Shown here one piece after another: positions 48,470 through 60,829 of a stretch of DNA of 64,000 bases (the first letter of the stretch is position 1; the number at the start of each line of letters is the position of its first letter). A program made the translations under genes and the position numbers. Origin of the DNA: Epiperipatus broadwayi (Eukaryota; Onychophora; Udeonychophora; Euonychophora; Peripatidae); NCBI GenBank assembly GCA_028023455.1, contig JAQFVV010006699.1, positions 374,001 through 438,000 on the forward strand. Direction: 5' to 3'. A model generated the notes under the pieces. That model made no database searches. It was not told where the DNA came from and saw only the letters and a program-made list of their open reading frames with translations.

Positions 48470-50526
48470 TTAAGAAATACACACCATCTGAGTCGAAGAT
48501 AATAGGTAAAACAGATGTAACTGTTTCAATATACCCTTAAAAAATTTCACTTGTGGATTTGAAATAAATGGAAAAGGTATCCACTGTTTATTATCAATCT
48601 TCATTTCCTTTAAGCCATTATAACTCTTTTTAAATTGACATAAAATATTGTTTATTTGTTCCATTTTATAATCATCATCAATCAATTTCTTGGCAAATAT
48701 ATCAATATTTTTCAGTTTATTACTTTGGTAATGACATACTTTTTCATTATGAAACAAAAAAGATCTAAAACTTGCCATCTTATGCATCATTGGTACTTTG
48801 GTACTGGTTAATTAGACACACACTATGCTTGATGGTGTTGTTTATGTGCTAAAACACATAAAATGTCATTTACTGTGAAACAACATTATTTTCTAAAATA
48901 GAATAAATTACATTATACATTTCAGTGCATGTTGATATTTTTCAAACTAGTTTTTAAAAATTTATGAACCAACAATATTTTCTAAAATGGAATTCTTGCT
49001 GTTTTAAATTACATTATAAATGTCAGTTCATAATGCTGGAATGTGCAGGATCAGGGACTGATGTTTTTGATATTCTGAAAGATTGTTCAAAATATGCAGT
49101 AGTCTAAGCAAACCAAGCTTCTGATTTCCAAAACAACATGCAACCATAGCCAATTAATTTGTCACCTAGCTGTTTTCATGCAAATGTGCCTTTTTGCATG
49201 AATTCTGTAAAATTGTGCTTGACCATACACTTTTGCAATTTTTTCCACATTTCAACCTGTGTAGGGAAGTGCAGTGATGGGTTTACAATTATTAGTTTGT
49301 AATACTACATCAGGTGGGGTGTAAGATCATTACTCCGAATGCAGATTACCTGAGTTATGGTCAGTTGAATTCCATAACCCTCACATGATATAGTAGCAAT
49401 CTGTGAAATGTGTACATTTGCATAGTGTTGCAAAGCACATCATTGGGCTATAATATTCGTATGCATTGCAATATACACTGGTAATGGCTAATATGGACAT
49501 CAATATTCTATAGGCCATAAATCTTGGGCTGTATATATGAGATTTTTATGTTATTTAGGACATAAACAATGCCATCAAGTGGCATGGGTGTTTAATGAAT
49601 CAATACCTGTACTTTTTATTTATAATTTATATATTCTCTTTTTTGCAATGGCTTGATTATTAATTTATAATGTAATATACTGTTATTTTTTGTAATAATT
49701 AAACCAAATATTTAATATTTTTGTCTTGTTCCTTTTTAATAGTCCATTTCAAGCCATTTAATTTATTTAATTCATCTACAAGCAAATTTATACTATTAGT
49801 ATTTCCACAAACAAAAACATCATCCACATATCTTTTGTAAATTTTTATATCTCCAAAAGTACAAATATTTAAAATACTACTCTCATATGTAGATAAAACA
49901 AAATTGCAAACTTGTGCAACTACAGGCAGACCCATAGGCCAACCTTTAGACATTTTATAATATTGACCTTCAAAAGATGCAACAATGTTATCATTAAAAA
50001 ATGTTAAAGAATCAACAATAAACTTTATCATATATTTACAAATACTTTTACTTTTTAATATATGTTCAATTATTTTTATGGAATTCATTCTATCAATTGA
50101 TCCATACATTTCTGTTACATCCAATGAAGCAATAATATCATTCTCATCAGTCACCAAATTTTTAATACTATTTACAAAGTCAAATGATGAAGCAATGGTA
50201 TTTTCTCCAAATCCTAAAAAATCTTGTAAAAGCTTACCAATATATTTAGCAGTCTGATACATGAATGAACCACCAAAATCTATCATAACTCATAAAGGAT
50301 TACTTTCTTTATGTAACTTTATATTTGCAAAAATTCGAGGACATACAACACAGGAAAGAAATATCATATAGTATGCATTATTACTTAAAGCTTTATTTTT
50401 AGCATTTTCTAAAATATTGTTAATAAATTTTATTCTTTGACCATCTATATTAGGTTCTTCAATCAAAAAGAAACCAATTTTCTCCATTTGCATTCTAACT
50501 TTATCAATATACTGACATTCTGTCAT
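48470..50526 (-). pseudogene. Penelope-like element copy 1 (reverse transcriptase), minus strand, interrupted
   Basis: Three minus-strand frames line up as one protein: 50526-50290 (N-terminal MTECQYIDKVRMQMEKIGFF to PRIFANIKLHKE), 50286-49699 (RT core) and, after an 808 bp insertion, 48790-48470 (FRSFLFHNEKVCHY and IPFPFISNPQVKFF). The RT core has DENDIIASLDVTEMYGSI, GWPMGLPVVAQVCNF and the YVDDVFV catalytic box near 49830. A stop lies between the first two frames. The GIY-YIG domain expected after 48470 is missing. It is the same family as the plus-strand copy at 50556-52158. RT copies element RNA; this copy is dead. Confidence 0.85.
48800..49607. mobile_element. Merlin-type MITE inserted in a PLE
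   Basis: The 808 bp insertion has imperfect terminal inverted repeats: the left reads GGTACTGGTTAATTAGACAC and the right, reverse-complemented, GGTATTGATTCATTAAACAC, 16 of 20 equal. Similarity goes on inwards to TTGATGG and TTGTTTATGT. It is flanked by GGTACTTT (48792-48799) and TGTACTTT (49608-49615), an 8 bp target duplication with one change. The uninterrupted PLE copy at 51430-51460 shows the empty site. GG ends and an 8 bp duplication fit Merlin, and the ends match those of the Merlin element at 57518-60615. No transposase inside. An internal segment is duplicated (about 48881-48935 and 48970-49030). Confidence 0.85.
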
Positions 50527-50555
50527 TAAACACCCACTGTGAATGTGTTTAATGA
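50523..50555. repeat. Palindromic junction between two head-to-head PLE copies
   Basis: TCATTAAACAC (50523-50533) and GTGTTTAATGA (50545-50555) are exact complements with an 11-base spacer. The minus copy extends left and the plus copy right from here. Confidence 0.9.
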
Positions 50556-52158
50556 TGAAATGTTGATGAAGTTAAAGTGCAAATGGAGAAACTTGTTTTC
50601 TTTTTGATTGAAGAATATAATATAGATGGTCAAATAATAAAATTTATTAACAATGTTTTAAAAAGTGCTAAAAATAAGGCTTTAAGTAATAGTGCATACT
50701 ATATGATATATCCTTCTTGAGTTGTATATCCTCCTATTTTTGCAAGTATAAAGTTACATAAAGAAGATAATCTTTGCGAATTGTGATATATTTTAGTGGT
50801 CAGATTTCAAAATATATTGGTAAGCTTTGACAAGAGTTCTTAGGATTTGGGGAAAATACTATTGCTTCATCATTTGACTTTGTAAATAGTATTAAAAATT
50901 TGGTGATTAATGAGAATGATATTATTGCTTCACTGGATGTAACAGAAATGTATGGATCTATTGATAGAATGAATTCCATAAAAATAATTGAACATATATT
51001 AAAAAGTAAAAGTATTTGTAAATATATGATAACGTTTATGGTTTATTCTTTAAAACTTTTTAATGATAACATTGTTGCATCTTTTGAAGGTCGATATTAT
51101 AAAATGTCTAAAGGTTGGCCTATGGGTCTGCCTGTAGTTGCACAAGTTTGCAATTTTGTATTCTGTCTATATATGAGGGTGGTACTTTAAATATGTGTTA
51201 TTTTAAAGATATTAAAATTTACAAAAGGTGTGTGGATGATGGTTTTGTTTGTGTAAATCCAATTACTATAAATTTGCTTGTAGAGGAATTAAATAATTTT
51301 AGTGGCTTGAAATGGACTATTGAAGAAAAACAGGCTAAAATATTAAATATTTGGATTTAATTATTACAAAAGATAACAGTATATTAAATTATGAATTAAT
51401 AATCAAGCCGTTTCCAAAAAGGGAATATATAAATTGTAAATCAAAAGTACCAATTATGCATAGGATTGCAAGTTTTAGATCGTTTTTATTTCATAATAAA
51501 CATTATCTTGTTACCAAAGTGATAAACTGAAATATATTGAGACATTTGCCAAGGAATTTCTTTATGTTGGTTATAATATGAAATAAATAAATAATACTTT
51601 ATGCCAATTTAAAAAGAGTTATAATGGTTTAAAGAAAGTAATGATTGATAGTAAACAATGGATATCTATTCCACTTATTTCAAATTCACAAGTGAAATTT
51701 TTTAAAGATTTATAAAAAAAAAAAAACGTGTTAAATGTATCATTCTATGTTCCAAACAATGTTAATAAATTAGGCCATAATTCTAAGGATATCATACCCG
51801 TCAAGAAGAAAAGTAATATATATATATATATCAATTTTTTGTGACTATATGTTATCATATATAGGTGAATCGAGGTGCAGTATTGAAAAGAGATTAAAGG
51901 AGCATGAATTGTTATATAAGCATGTAAAAAAAAAGAATAATGGTGCTTTAATGACTGCTTCAGTTTACATTGATCATGAAAAAAACATGTAAGTATAAAT
52001 TTAAATTTGATTTTGAAAGTGTGAAAATTCTTCATGAAGAGAGAAACCATAATAAAAGAAAAAATAAGGAGACAATTTTTATAAATAGGAATAAAACGCA
52101 TTTCATAAATAGACAAGTTGATAATATTAAAATACAGAATTTATGTGATATGAATTGA
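50556..52158 (+). pseudogene. Penelope-like element copy 2 (RT plus GIY-YIG), plus strand, frameshifted
   Basis: Same family as copy 1. An N-terminal stretch VQMEKLVFFLIEE with IKFINNVLKSAKNKALSNS (50570-50700) has stops. The RT core in 50900-51360 has the EMYGSIDRMNSIKIIEHI block, GWPMGLPVVAQVCNF and a catalytic box region near 51230 that reads RCVDDGFV, with Y changed to C. The connector with SFRSFLFHN-type text follows. The GIY-YIG domain is seen at about 51840-51970 as SYIGESRCSIEKRLKEHE, continuing through KTCKYKFKFDFESVKILHE and FINRNKTHFINRQ. The GIY strand is blurred by a TA run at about 51815. Several frameshifts make it inactive. Confidence 0.85.
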
Positions 52159-52319
52159 TGACGTTTTCTTCAGATTTGGGTTTTTTTTTTAAAAAAATTA
52201 ATGGCAGTTGAGGCATGTTTAACAAGTGAAGTAAAAGTATTTCTGCATATGTAAAAACTGTTTTTACTAGTTTATTATGGTTAAATTTATTATTTTTATT
52301 ATAATTACAATTTTGTTTT

Positions 52320-52321
<2 letters not shown>

Positions 52322-52372
<51 letters not shown>
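52322..52372. repeat. (TA)n microsatellite
   Basis: TA tract just downstream of the 3' tail of PLE copy 2. Confidence 0.97.
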
Positions 52373-52378
<6 letters not shown>

Positions 52379-52556
52379 AAGTACACACACACTACAAATT
52401 GATGTCTCTATTTTTTTAAAATAATATAAGTAAACTTATAAATAAATATTAGAAAATACAATAATTAATATTTGTTAAAACAACAAAAAATATAAACATC
52501 ACTTAGGAGGACTTTCAACTATCCTTGTAGTCTTTGTCAATTAATACTTTGAAAGA

Positions 52557-53960
52557 TCAACTTTTCGATAATTCCATGATCTTAATGTTTGATACCTGCC
52601 CATTGATTAAGTCTTGCTTGTATTTATATGTTAACATAGTTTCCTTGATTTTTCTTTTATTATTATTTCTTTCAGTTTGCAATATTTTTATGTTATTATA
52701 ATTGAAATCAAAACCATATATACATGATTTATTATGGTCATAAAAAACAAAAGCTGATAAATTATCATTATTTTTAGAATTTTGTTTTGTATTCTGAACT
52801 CTTTTTAATAACAAAAACTGTTCTTTTGTTATTTTCTCCAATATGCATCATGACTCACCTATATATCCACTACAACACCTGTGCATCTATTTATAAATGA
52901 TACAATTTTTATTTATAAATAAGGTTTTATTTTTACAGTTATTTATTAACTTATATAATGTAGGTGGTGCATAAAAAGCAATGCCACATATGCCTTTATA
53001 AACTTTCCTTATGAAACTCACCTGTTGATTTGAAATATATGGTATTGATATCCAAATTTTATTATCAGAAGAATTAGGATCCTTATTAATCTTATTTTTA
53101 TTTATATATTTATATTTCGAATTATAAATTTTAACAGTATAATAAATATGATCATAATTATATCCAGCACTTAACAATTCATTAAAATATATTTCAATAT
53201 TTTTGCCTTTATCTGACGAATATTTACAAAGATTATCATTGCTAAACAAGAAGGACTTCAAACTTGCCTTTTATGTGACATTGGTTCTCTTGATTTATAT
53301 GGAATATAGCCTATTTTGACTTTGGGTTTAATATTCATATAGTAATCTAGTTTATCTATGTTGCTAGTTATCTTAAGATCTAGAAATTGAACACACATTA
53401 AATTTCCATCTGTTTTAATCCATTTTAAGCCTTTTATATTACTTAATTCATCAAACAAATCTTTAATAGTATTTGACTTTTGACATACAAAAACATCATC
53501 AATGTATTGATAGCATAAATTAATATTTTCTTTAATAACTTTTTTTTCAATATATTATCTTTGTATTGTAGGGATTACAAAATTACATTTTTGGGCAAAT
53601 GTAGAAAGACCCATTGGCCAACCAATACTCATTTTACAAAAATCATGCTTAAAAACTGCATAAATATTTTTATCAATAAAGCTTAATGTTTCAACAATAA
53701 ATTGTATCATTTTAACATTTTTTAATTGTAATGCATTAGTAATTATGATAATAGAAGCCATTCTATAAATTGATCTGTACATTTCACTAACATCAAAGGT
53801 ACACATTACTTCATAAACATCAAAATCAACATCATTAATTTTATCAACAAAATCAAATGATGAATATATTGTATATTTACCAAAACCAAGAATTTCCTGT
53901 ATCATTTTCTCAATTAATTGATGTTTTACAATAAAACGCATCCGCAAAGTCAATTATTAA
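52557..53960 (-). pseudogene. Penelope-like element copy 3 (RT plus GIY-YIG remnant), minus strand
   Basis: Frames on the minus strand in order: 53953-53555 (FGKYTIYSSFDFVDKI, CTFDVSEMYRSIYRM, MSIGWPMGLSTFAQKCNF), a short gap that still reads YIDDVFVCQKS near 53480-53500, 53458-53258 (GLKWIKTDGNLMCVQFLDL), 53261-52887 (KSFLFSNDNLCKY, WISIPYISNQQVSF, GICGIAFYAPPTLYKLI) and 52841-52557 (GIY-YIG C-terminal part: FVFYDHNKSCIYGFDFNY, KILQTERNNNKRKIKETM). The GIY-YIG core between the last two is missing or disrupted. It is a related but distinct subfamily. Sequence upstream of 53960 continues decayed to about 54200. The tail near 52505-52545 carries ACTTTCAACTATC, as in the foldback at 44571. Confidence 0.82.
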
Positions 53961-54279
53961 TCGTAATGATTCTTTCTCTTTATGCAATTTTATATTTGAA
54001 AAGATCTTAGGACATATTGCAGCAGAGGTTTAAGGATGTGTCTATTACTAAAATCTGATTATGAAGATAACATTATTACTCAAATGAATAATTTTAATTT
54101 TATAAAATTAATAAGGTAAATATTAAAAGGTTACACATTCAATATATTAATAACATTTTTAAAAAAGACAAAAATAATGTTATTGATAATTGTACTTATT
54201 ATAGGATTCATCCCTCTGCTGCAATTATCAATAAAGCAAATCATTGGTATTTATAATTATTAATAATTATAATTTTATC

Positions 54280-54610
54280 TTTATGGCTGAGGCTATCATT
54301 ATATGATAGATGTAAATTTGGTTCAGTCCCATATATAGCTATTTAAAGTAGATAGCTGAATTAAAAGACATTTTCATGTCCAAAAATTTCAGAGTTTCTA
54401 CTTAAATATTACATATGAAATAAGTGCTGGAGTTTTGAGTTGATATTTTAGATCTAGTGTCTGAAAATTCTATCTCCTCACTGAAGTAATCCATAAACTC
54501 AAAACCAATTGATCTGAGGAAAAAAGTTTTCTGGATAGAGATTTTAAATATTTTCTTTTACCACACTTTGTACTATCTCTGTATTACATTTTTGTAAATT
54601 CAAGCTTATA
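54280..54610 (+). repeat. Family A hammerhead-bearing unit, plus-strand copy
   Basis: It has GTCCCATATATAGCTA, AAAGACAT with CATGTCC, and AGATCTAGTGTCTG in the same order as the units at 11860 and 18960, then the degraded ribozyme. Confidence 0.6.
54455..54520 (+). ncRNA. Hammerhead ribozyme-like motif, family A, degraded
   Basis: CTCCTCACTGAAG is kept exactly. The stem II region (TAATCCATAAACT) no longer pairs and the GAA box reads AAA, so it is a relic. Confidence 0.5.
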
Positions 54611-54687
54611 AAAGGATTGTCACATTACATGTGATTTGCTTTATTAATATATATATATATATATGGAACCCGTGTAAATCTTCGTAT

Positions 54688-54690
<3 letters not shown>

Positions 54691-54779
<89 letters not shown>
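54691..54779. repeat. (TA)n microsatellite
   Basis: TA tract of about 44 units; a shorter one lies at 54648-54664. Confidence 0.97.
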
Positions 54780-54781
<2 letters not shown>

Positions 54782-54783
<2 letters not shown>

Positions 54784-55031
54784 AACTGGGTAGGGTGTTG
54801 TTGTGGATCACTTGTGGGGACAAAATCTAAGCATGAAACTTTGCTCTTTAATAAAAAAAATCTAAACATGTGAATCAATATTGTAAAACTTACTTTTATA
54901 TATAAAATATAATATTGTAAACATATACATTCAATCTACACCAATGCAATATAATTATTGCACCACCATGTTCCATTAGGCAGAAAATCATAACACCCAG
55001 AGGGTACCTATGCCGAAGCCAGAACTATATA
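54782..55031 (-). repeat. 3' LTR of the gag-only element
   Basis: Shares GGATCACTTGTGGG, ACAAAATCTAAGCATGAAAC and GGTACCTATGCC with 62022-62281. Divergence is moderate, so the insertion is not recent. Confidence 0.7.
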
Positions 55032-57517
55032 TATAACTGTGACCATGTTTGAAGGACATAGATCTTTCTGGTGGCAAAATTCATCACCTACCATTCAAAG
55101 CACTTTTTGTTTCAGAGTAAACTCCAGGTGCCTGATAGCTACAAGAACTACCATGGCCTGAATGATGACAAACTAATTCAGGACCTAAGAAATCTCAATT
55201 ATCTGAATCAAAAGGAATAATATAATACATTAATGCTTTAATTAGTAGTAAAAGAATTGACCGATAAATATTAAGTTTTGAAGATAAAATATTTTAACTA
55301 AATACTTATTACTATGCTTTTTTAAACTATGTTTATAAGCACTTAATTAAATTAAATGATGATTTTTAAATAAATACACACACTCTTAATAAATCACACA
55401 CTAGAATATAATATGACAAAGAGCATTAAATAAACACAAAATGTTTAAAACATGCACATCAATAGTTCATGTTATGCATGCTATAGAGTTCATTTGTTTT
55501 AATGACTCTGGAAGCTTTAAATTATTGCAATGGCTACATTAATATCAGAAATGGAATAAGAAAATGTTTCTATTACCTATAGGATTTTGGATGTTGAATT
55601 CATGCTGTTTGCTGCTTCACATGAGTTTTTCCAATTGGTTGGATTTAAGGTTTTTGTGGAAGTTTTATGATTACTATTTTGTGATATTATTCATTAAAAC
55701 AGTTAGATATCTCTGGATGTTTCAAGTTATTAGGCAGGTATCATTTTATTGGGCTGATTACTGATGTTCCATCAGACTAAAGCTGAAGTTTGGCCATACA
55801 CTTCTGATGATTGACAATACTGCATTGTCATAAAAACCACTGACTTTGGAAATGTGAGAAGACTGATTGTAAACTGAATGTAAACTCAACTGATTGAATG
55901 ATGAAAAATGGACTATTTATGTGATGACCTGTTGTCATTTTTAATTAGTTTCTATACCCACCAGCTATATCCATTGTTGAAATTCAATACACTGCTTTTT
56001 ATTAAATTTGATAAGATTTTAATTAATCCTGTTTTTAATTAGTAGCCATTGCTATTTCCTGTTGTTTATAGATTCTTTAATTAGTAGCCATTGCTAATTC
56101 TGTTTTATATCACTTATGAGCATATACAATATTTGATAAAACTTCTTTTAATTTATAACTTTCATTTATTTTTACTATTTTTAATAGTCATATTCTATTT
56201 TATTAACAAGCACACACATTACTATATTTTTTATATTTAAAATCAATTTGTTATTTACAATCTTATTTATTTTAAATAAATGGGAAGACTTTTTTTTAAT
56301 TTTAAAATTTCTTTCTTTTTCTTTTTTATTAATAATTTAAATGAAGTGAGAGAGTACTTTTAATTACTTGAAATTCAACTACTTTTAGCTTTTCTAAGTT
56401 AACTTCTCTCTTACTTCCAATTACTCTTTAATACGTAAAACTATGAATTAATTAACTTTTAGTTAAAGCATTTTCTTTTTTTTTTGTCAAATGAGACATT
56501 TCAATTCAGTTATTCATGGACAACTTATTGATTTTATTATTTATTAATCAAGTCCAAAACTTCTCTCATTATTTATGAAAATTTTTATTTTTGAATATTT
56601 ATACATTTTTTATTTATCTTAAAAAATGCAGACAGCAATTTTAATATAGTGCTGGTCATTAGTGGTTTATTACATCACCCTCCATTTGTGAGTAAAATGC
56701 ATTTTTTGACTATTTTATCACTGATAACTTCTTTATTAAATCTGAACTATTTACATTAATTATTATTTTTCTAAGTTTACTTTCTTTATATCTGGACTAT
56801 ATATGCTGAGAACAATCTGCTTTGACTATACTTTTCTTCCCTCTAAGGATGATGACATAGCTTACAATGATCTTGTATGAGATGATGATCATGAGAATAA
56901 CACTTTTTGTTATACAGAGATCGTAAACAATGTGGATGCAGACTTACTGGATTATACCAACTTACTCATATTTTACATGAAACTTTGTACACCAGATTTC
57001 TACCAGACTTTGTAAAAAGAAAGATTGTTGTGAATGGTAGGATTCATTTACTATCTAATCTGACTTATGCTTTGGGAATAATATCAATATGGGGACTCTC
57101 CCTAAAGAATTGATTTGTGGCTTACTCTCATTGTTCCCAGTGTGCATTTTTAAAAAGATTGGGGATACTCCCCTGAGAAGTGAACCCTGACAGTCCATTA
57201 TCCATACTAATTACACCCAGCCAACAGCTTTAACTTTTTCTAAATCTCAGTTCTATATTTGCTACCCTCCTTTCAATTAATTACCATCCCTTATACACTC
57301 CTAACTTAAAATTAGATTTACATTCTTTTACAATGTTATTTATAAACCATTTCTTTAACCTGCTTTTATTAACTTGTGTGTATTAAAAAAACTATTCTAT
57401 TTTTGTTGTGCCACTCTATTTATTATTTTTCTACAGATATTTTATTTAACTCAATTTTATTATATATGTTTCTTTTATTTTATTCATTTATTTAATCCTA
57501 CAAATATTACTTTAAAT
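55032..57517. other. Internal part of the gag-only element, no recognised domain
   Basis: Short frames such as 55564-55764 and 56907-57113 have no family I recognise. A 43-base spaced duplication of TTTAATTAGTAGCCATTGCT occurs at 56034 and 56077. No polymerase motif is seen on either strand. Confidence 0.4.
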
Positions 57518-57719
57518 GGTAATAGTTTTTTGGACAAATACACTGCCCGATGGCGCTATGATCATGCCAAAACTATAATATATGAACATTCCCAGGCTAT
57601 TGATTTTAATCATTTTGCTGTGTTTTTTGTTATGCAAAAAAAAAGTAAATACCAAAATCTGTTTTTTAACTTTTTTTATTAACATAAACAAATAAAATGA
57701 AATGACATCAACAAATGTA

Positions 57720-58860
57720 AAATAAAATCAACAAATTTTAATTTTATTCAATTTTTTTTGTGTTAGTTTTTTTTTAAAAAAATCATCTTAACAATTTTTT
57801 TTTTCATTTTCATTTTTACATAGAAACAGCAACAAATACTATAATGGTTTTAAAGTTATTCTGCTTTTTGTTTTTTTTAACATGCTATTTTAAAAAAAAA
57901 AAAACAATTTTCAATTTTAGTAGCCTTTTTGTGTGTTACACTTTAAAAAAAAAAAAAAAAATCAAAATCGGAATAAAAAGTAAAAGTTCTTGAAACAGAA
58001 ACAAATATTAAAATGGCTTGAAACTTATTAAGCTTTTTTTTCATATGCGTTTTAGGATATTTACAAAAAATCGGTATAACTGCAATTTTATTACTGGATA
58101 TTTTTGCGTTACCGCTATTCTTTGCTTCAAAAATAATGGCAACAAAAAGTAACAGTTGTTAGCCTTTACACTTACCATGCTATTTGTTAGAAAAAATAAT
58201 TTTCAATTTGATTACGTCTTTGTTTTGGGTTACACCATTTTTTTGTTGTTGTTTAAAAATTAATAATCGGAACAAAAAGTAAAAGTTGTTCGTCATTGTT
58301 TTGCATTTTCATTTTTACAAAGAAACAGCAACAAATATTAAAATGGCTTTAAACTTTTTTTAATATGCTTTTTACGGTACTTAAAAAAAGTAAATTGCAA
58401 TTTTATTACTGGATATTTTTTGTGTTACCACTATTTTTTGCTTCAAATATAATGGCTACAAAAATTAAAAGTTTTTAAAATTTATGCTCACCATGCTATT
58501 TTTTTGAAAAAAACAATTTTCAATTTGGTTATGTCTTTGTTTTTTTGTGTGTTACATCTTGTTTTAATTTTGTTTAAAAATCCATAATTGAAACAAAAAG
58601 TAAAAGTTCTTAGTCTTTGTTTTACACTATCATTTTTACAGAGAAACAGCAACAAATAGTAAAATGGCTTTAAACTTATTAAGCCTTTTTTTTAATATGC
58701 TTTTTTTAGGTTGAAAAATAAAAAAAATTGCAATTTTATTACTGTTCGTTTGTGTTCCCCACTTTTTTTTTTTTGATTTCAAAACTAATTACAACAAAAA
58801 GTAAAAATTGTTAGCTTTTTTTTAAAACTATAAAAAACAACAAAATGAAAAATGTATTAC
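57720..58860. repeat. Tandem repeat inside the Merlin element, unit about 320-330 bp
   Basis: The phrase GAAACAGCAACAAATA or a close variant recurs at 57823, 57992 (shorter form), 58322 and 58642. AATGGC, TTTTATTACTGGATATTTTT and ACAAAAAGTAAAAGTT recur in phase. Copies differ by small indels, mostly in T and A runs. Confidence 0.85.
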
Positions 58861-59194
58861 AAACAATAAGCTGGTTGAGTTTTTAAAAACCAGTTGAAAA
58901 CTTCTGAAGCTTTTTTAAAATAACAACAACCAAAATGAAAGAGCAACAACCTTAAAAACTATTATCAAAATAACCAATGAATACTCTAAACCAGTGTTTT
59001 TTTTTTCAAAAAAGAACTACAACAACAAATCTTAAATATCTTCAAAATACATGAACAATTCCAAACGAAAAGGAAATTTTTGTTAGGTAAACATTACAAA
59101 ATGTAAGCATTTGTAAAATGAAACAAGTCAAAAAAACAATAAATATTAAAAAATATTCAAAATCACTTTGACTTCAAATGCTACTTATAAAATT

Positions 59195-60115
59195 CTACTA
59201 GGAGTGCCATGTCAAAGACATCTCTGAAAGAATGGCCAGGAAAACATCTTCATCCTTTGTGGAGATGTTGCTACATAAATTCTACAAGGTAGTTGGGCAG
59301 AACTTGATGGTGAGTTCCATGTTTTTTCCTGTTTTTTCATTTTAAATGGCCCTAAAGTCACTCGATGGTCTGCATGTGAGTGCCTTTGGAAGGGTCCCCA
59401 ATGTAGTAGGTATGATTCACTGCCAGATGATGAAATCCTGATGCCTTAAGATCAGCAAACTTATAACCCTTCCAACAGTCTGAAAATATAGTCAATCTGG
59501 CCTTGATGTTGTCTTTCAGAGCCTGCAAAAATATGGATGCAGATCAGCAATGAACACATTTCAAGAAATATTCATGTGTCTCATGCCACACATGCCCAAA
59601 AATCCACTTTTGAGGTAGTAATTTTCCCTGATGGTTTTTCCTTCTGCTAAAGAGACTTTCATCCACCTCAACTATCAAACCAGACCTGCCAATTTGACAG
59701 CATGCTTGAGCTTCCAAACTCTCAGAACACAGCTCTCACAGGCCATTGGTCCAATGTAAGGTGACACTTCTTCTGATTGATCATTCTGTCTGGATGGCTT
59801 GGATACTCAGCTGTTCATGGCTCTAGTAATATATAACATGTAAATCTTGAACCAATGGTATTCTGGAGCTGTCAAACCAAGCTCTGCTTTCGAATGGAAC
59901 ACATTTGCTTGCATGAATGCAATGGACAGTAACATTGAGCTGTTCTTTTACAACAGTATATCTTCATTGATGATCCACAATCACATTTTTTTTAATGTGG
60001 AAGCACATTGATTATTTGCAAATATGACACAGCATCTGATTCTGTTGCTGGTAAATCACAGAATCGAAAATGATGTTTCATTTCATGTGCCATTTTGTTG
60101 GTTTTGTGGAATGTT
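59195..60115 (-). pseudogene. Merlin / ISXO2-like DDE transposase, broken
   Basis: The minus strand reads in the family order. An N-terminal metal-binding part, CDCGSSMKIYCC with CYCPLHSCKQ and SIRKQS, lies near 59880-59987. The catalytic core shows EVDESLFSRRKNHQG with the first D at 59661, KWIFGHVWHE, then SDCWKGYKF with the second D at 59478, HHLAVNHTYYIGDPSKGTH, and TIE with the third acidic residue at 59361. A YLVEFM block near 59310 matches the family C-terminus in another frame. In-frame stops and frameshifts (near 59870, 59590 and 59358) prevent expression. The transposase would cut and paste the element by its inverted ends. Confidence 0.85.
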
Positions 60116-60370
60116 ATGGACAGTACATTACTTGACACATTACCTAATTCAAACTATCTTCACCATCTATCTGGACAAGATTTTGCCACTTAAACCTTCA
60201 ACACAGAATGTTGTAAAGAGTCAGATAATTATTACTTAAGAAAATCACAATATTTCTCTACTAAGAAAAAAGTTAAATAAAAAAACCATTTTCATAAAAT
60301 TCAAATACACACACCTTCACACCAAACCATAAAAATTGTATGAAGTGTGTGAACTAAGAAAATTTATTTT

Positions 60371-60537
60371 CTGTGATGTGACCAAGCAGCCTGTAATCTG
60401 TAACACAACACAAATGTTGTATTAAAGTAAATGCAGGTTCACATACATGATGTACTGTGATGTGACAAAGTGGCCTGCAATCTGTAACACAACAAAAATG
60501 TATTATAGTAAACACGGGTTCGAACATGTTGTCAACC
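60371..60537. repeat. Subterminal 84 bp tandem duplication of the Merlin element
   Basis: CTGTGATGTGAC begins two consecutive units at 60371 and 60455, each continuing with GCCTGxAATCTGTAACACAAC. Subterminal repeats can bind transposase, which is inference here. Confidence 0.8.
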
Positions 60538-60829
60538 ATGAAAACAGCAATTTTTATTTGCTTTAGCACATAAACGGTGCCATTCAGCAGTGTCTTTGTC
60601 CAGCAAACTATTACCCAATCATTAATTTGACCCATTTATTTATGGACACTTTTTTTATTAATATGTGTGTAACAGAAAAAAAATATTTTATTCAGTGAAA
60701 CTCCATTATTATTATTTTCCAAAACATTTCGTGATTGATTGATTTTTTTTTTTTTTAGTTTTAAATAGAAAAATTCTATTCAGGTTTACCACCTGTATCA
60801 AAAGATTTTTTTTAAATTCATTATCCATT

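Larger units (their letters stand above)
57518..60615 (-). mobile_element. Merlin DNA transposon, 3.1 kb, decayed
   Basis: Left terminus GGTAATAGTTTTTTGGACAA (57518) and right terminus, reverse-complemented, GGTAATAGTTTGCTGGACAA (60615) form terminal inverted repeats that stay similar for about 40 bp (ACACTGC, ATGGC). The ends match those of the MITE at 48800-49607. An ISXO2-like transposase relic lies inside on the minus strand (59195-60115). The left third is a tandem-repeat array. The flanking 8 bp (CTTTAAAT and CAATCATT) agree only partly, so the target duplication has decayed or is not present. Merlin elements use cut-and-paste DDE transposases related to IS1016/ISXO2. Confidence 0.82.

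Noticed and set aside
57374-57682. 102-codon ORF
   Set aside because: It spans the left terminus of the Merlin element and flanking AT-rich DNA; the hydrophobic text comes from T-rich composition.
60024-60239. 71-codon plus-strand ORF
   Set aside because: Antisense to the 5' part of the Merlin transposase relic; no independent support.
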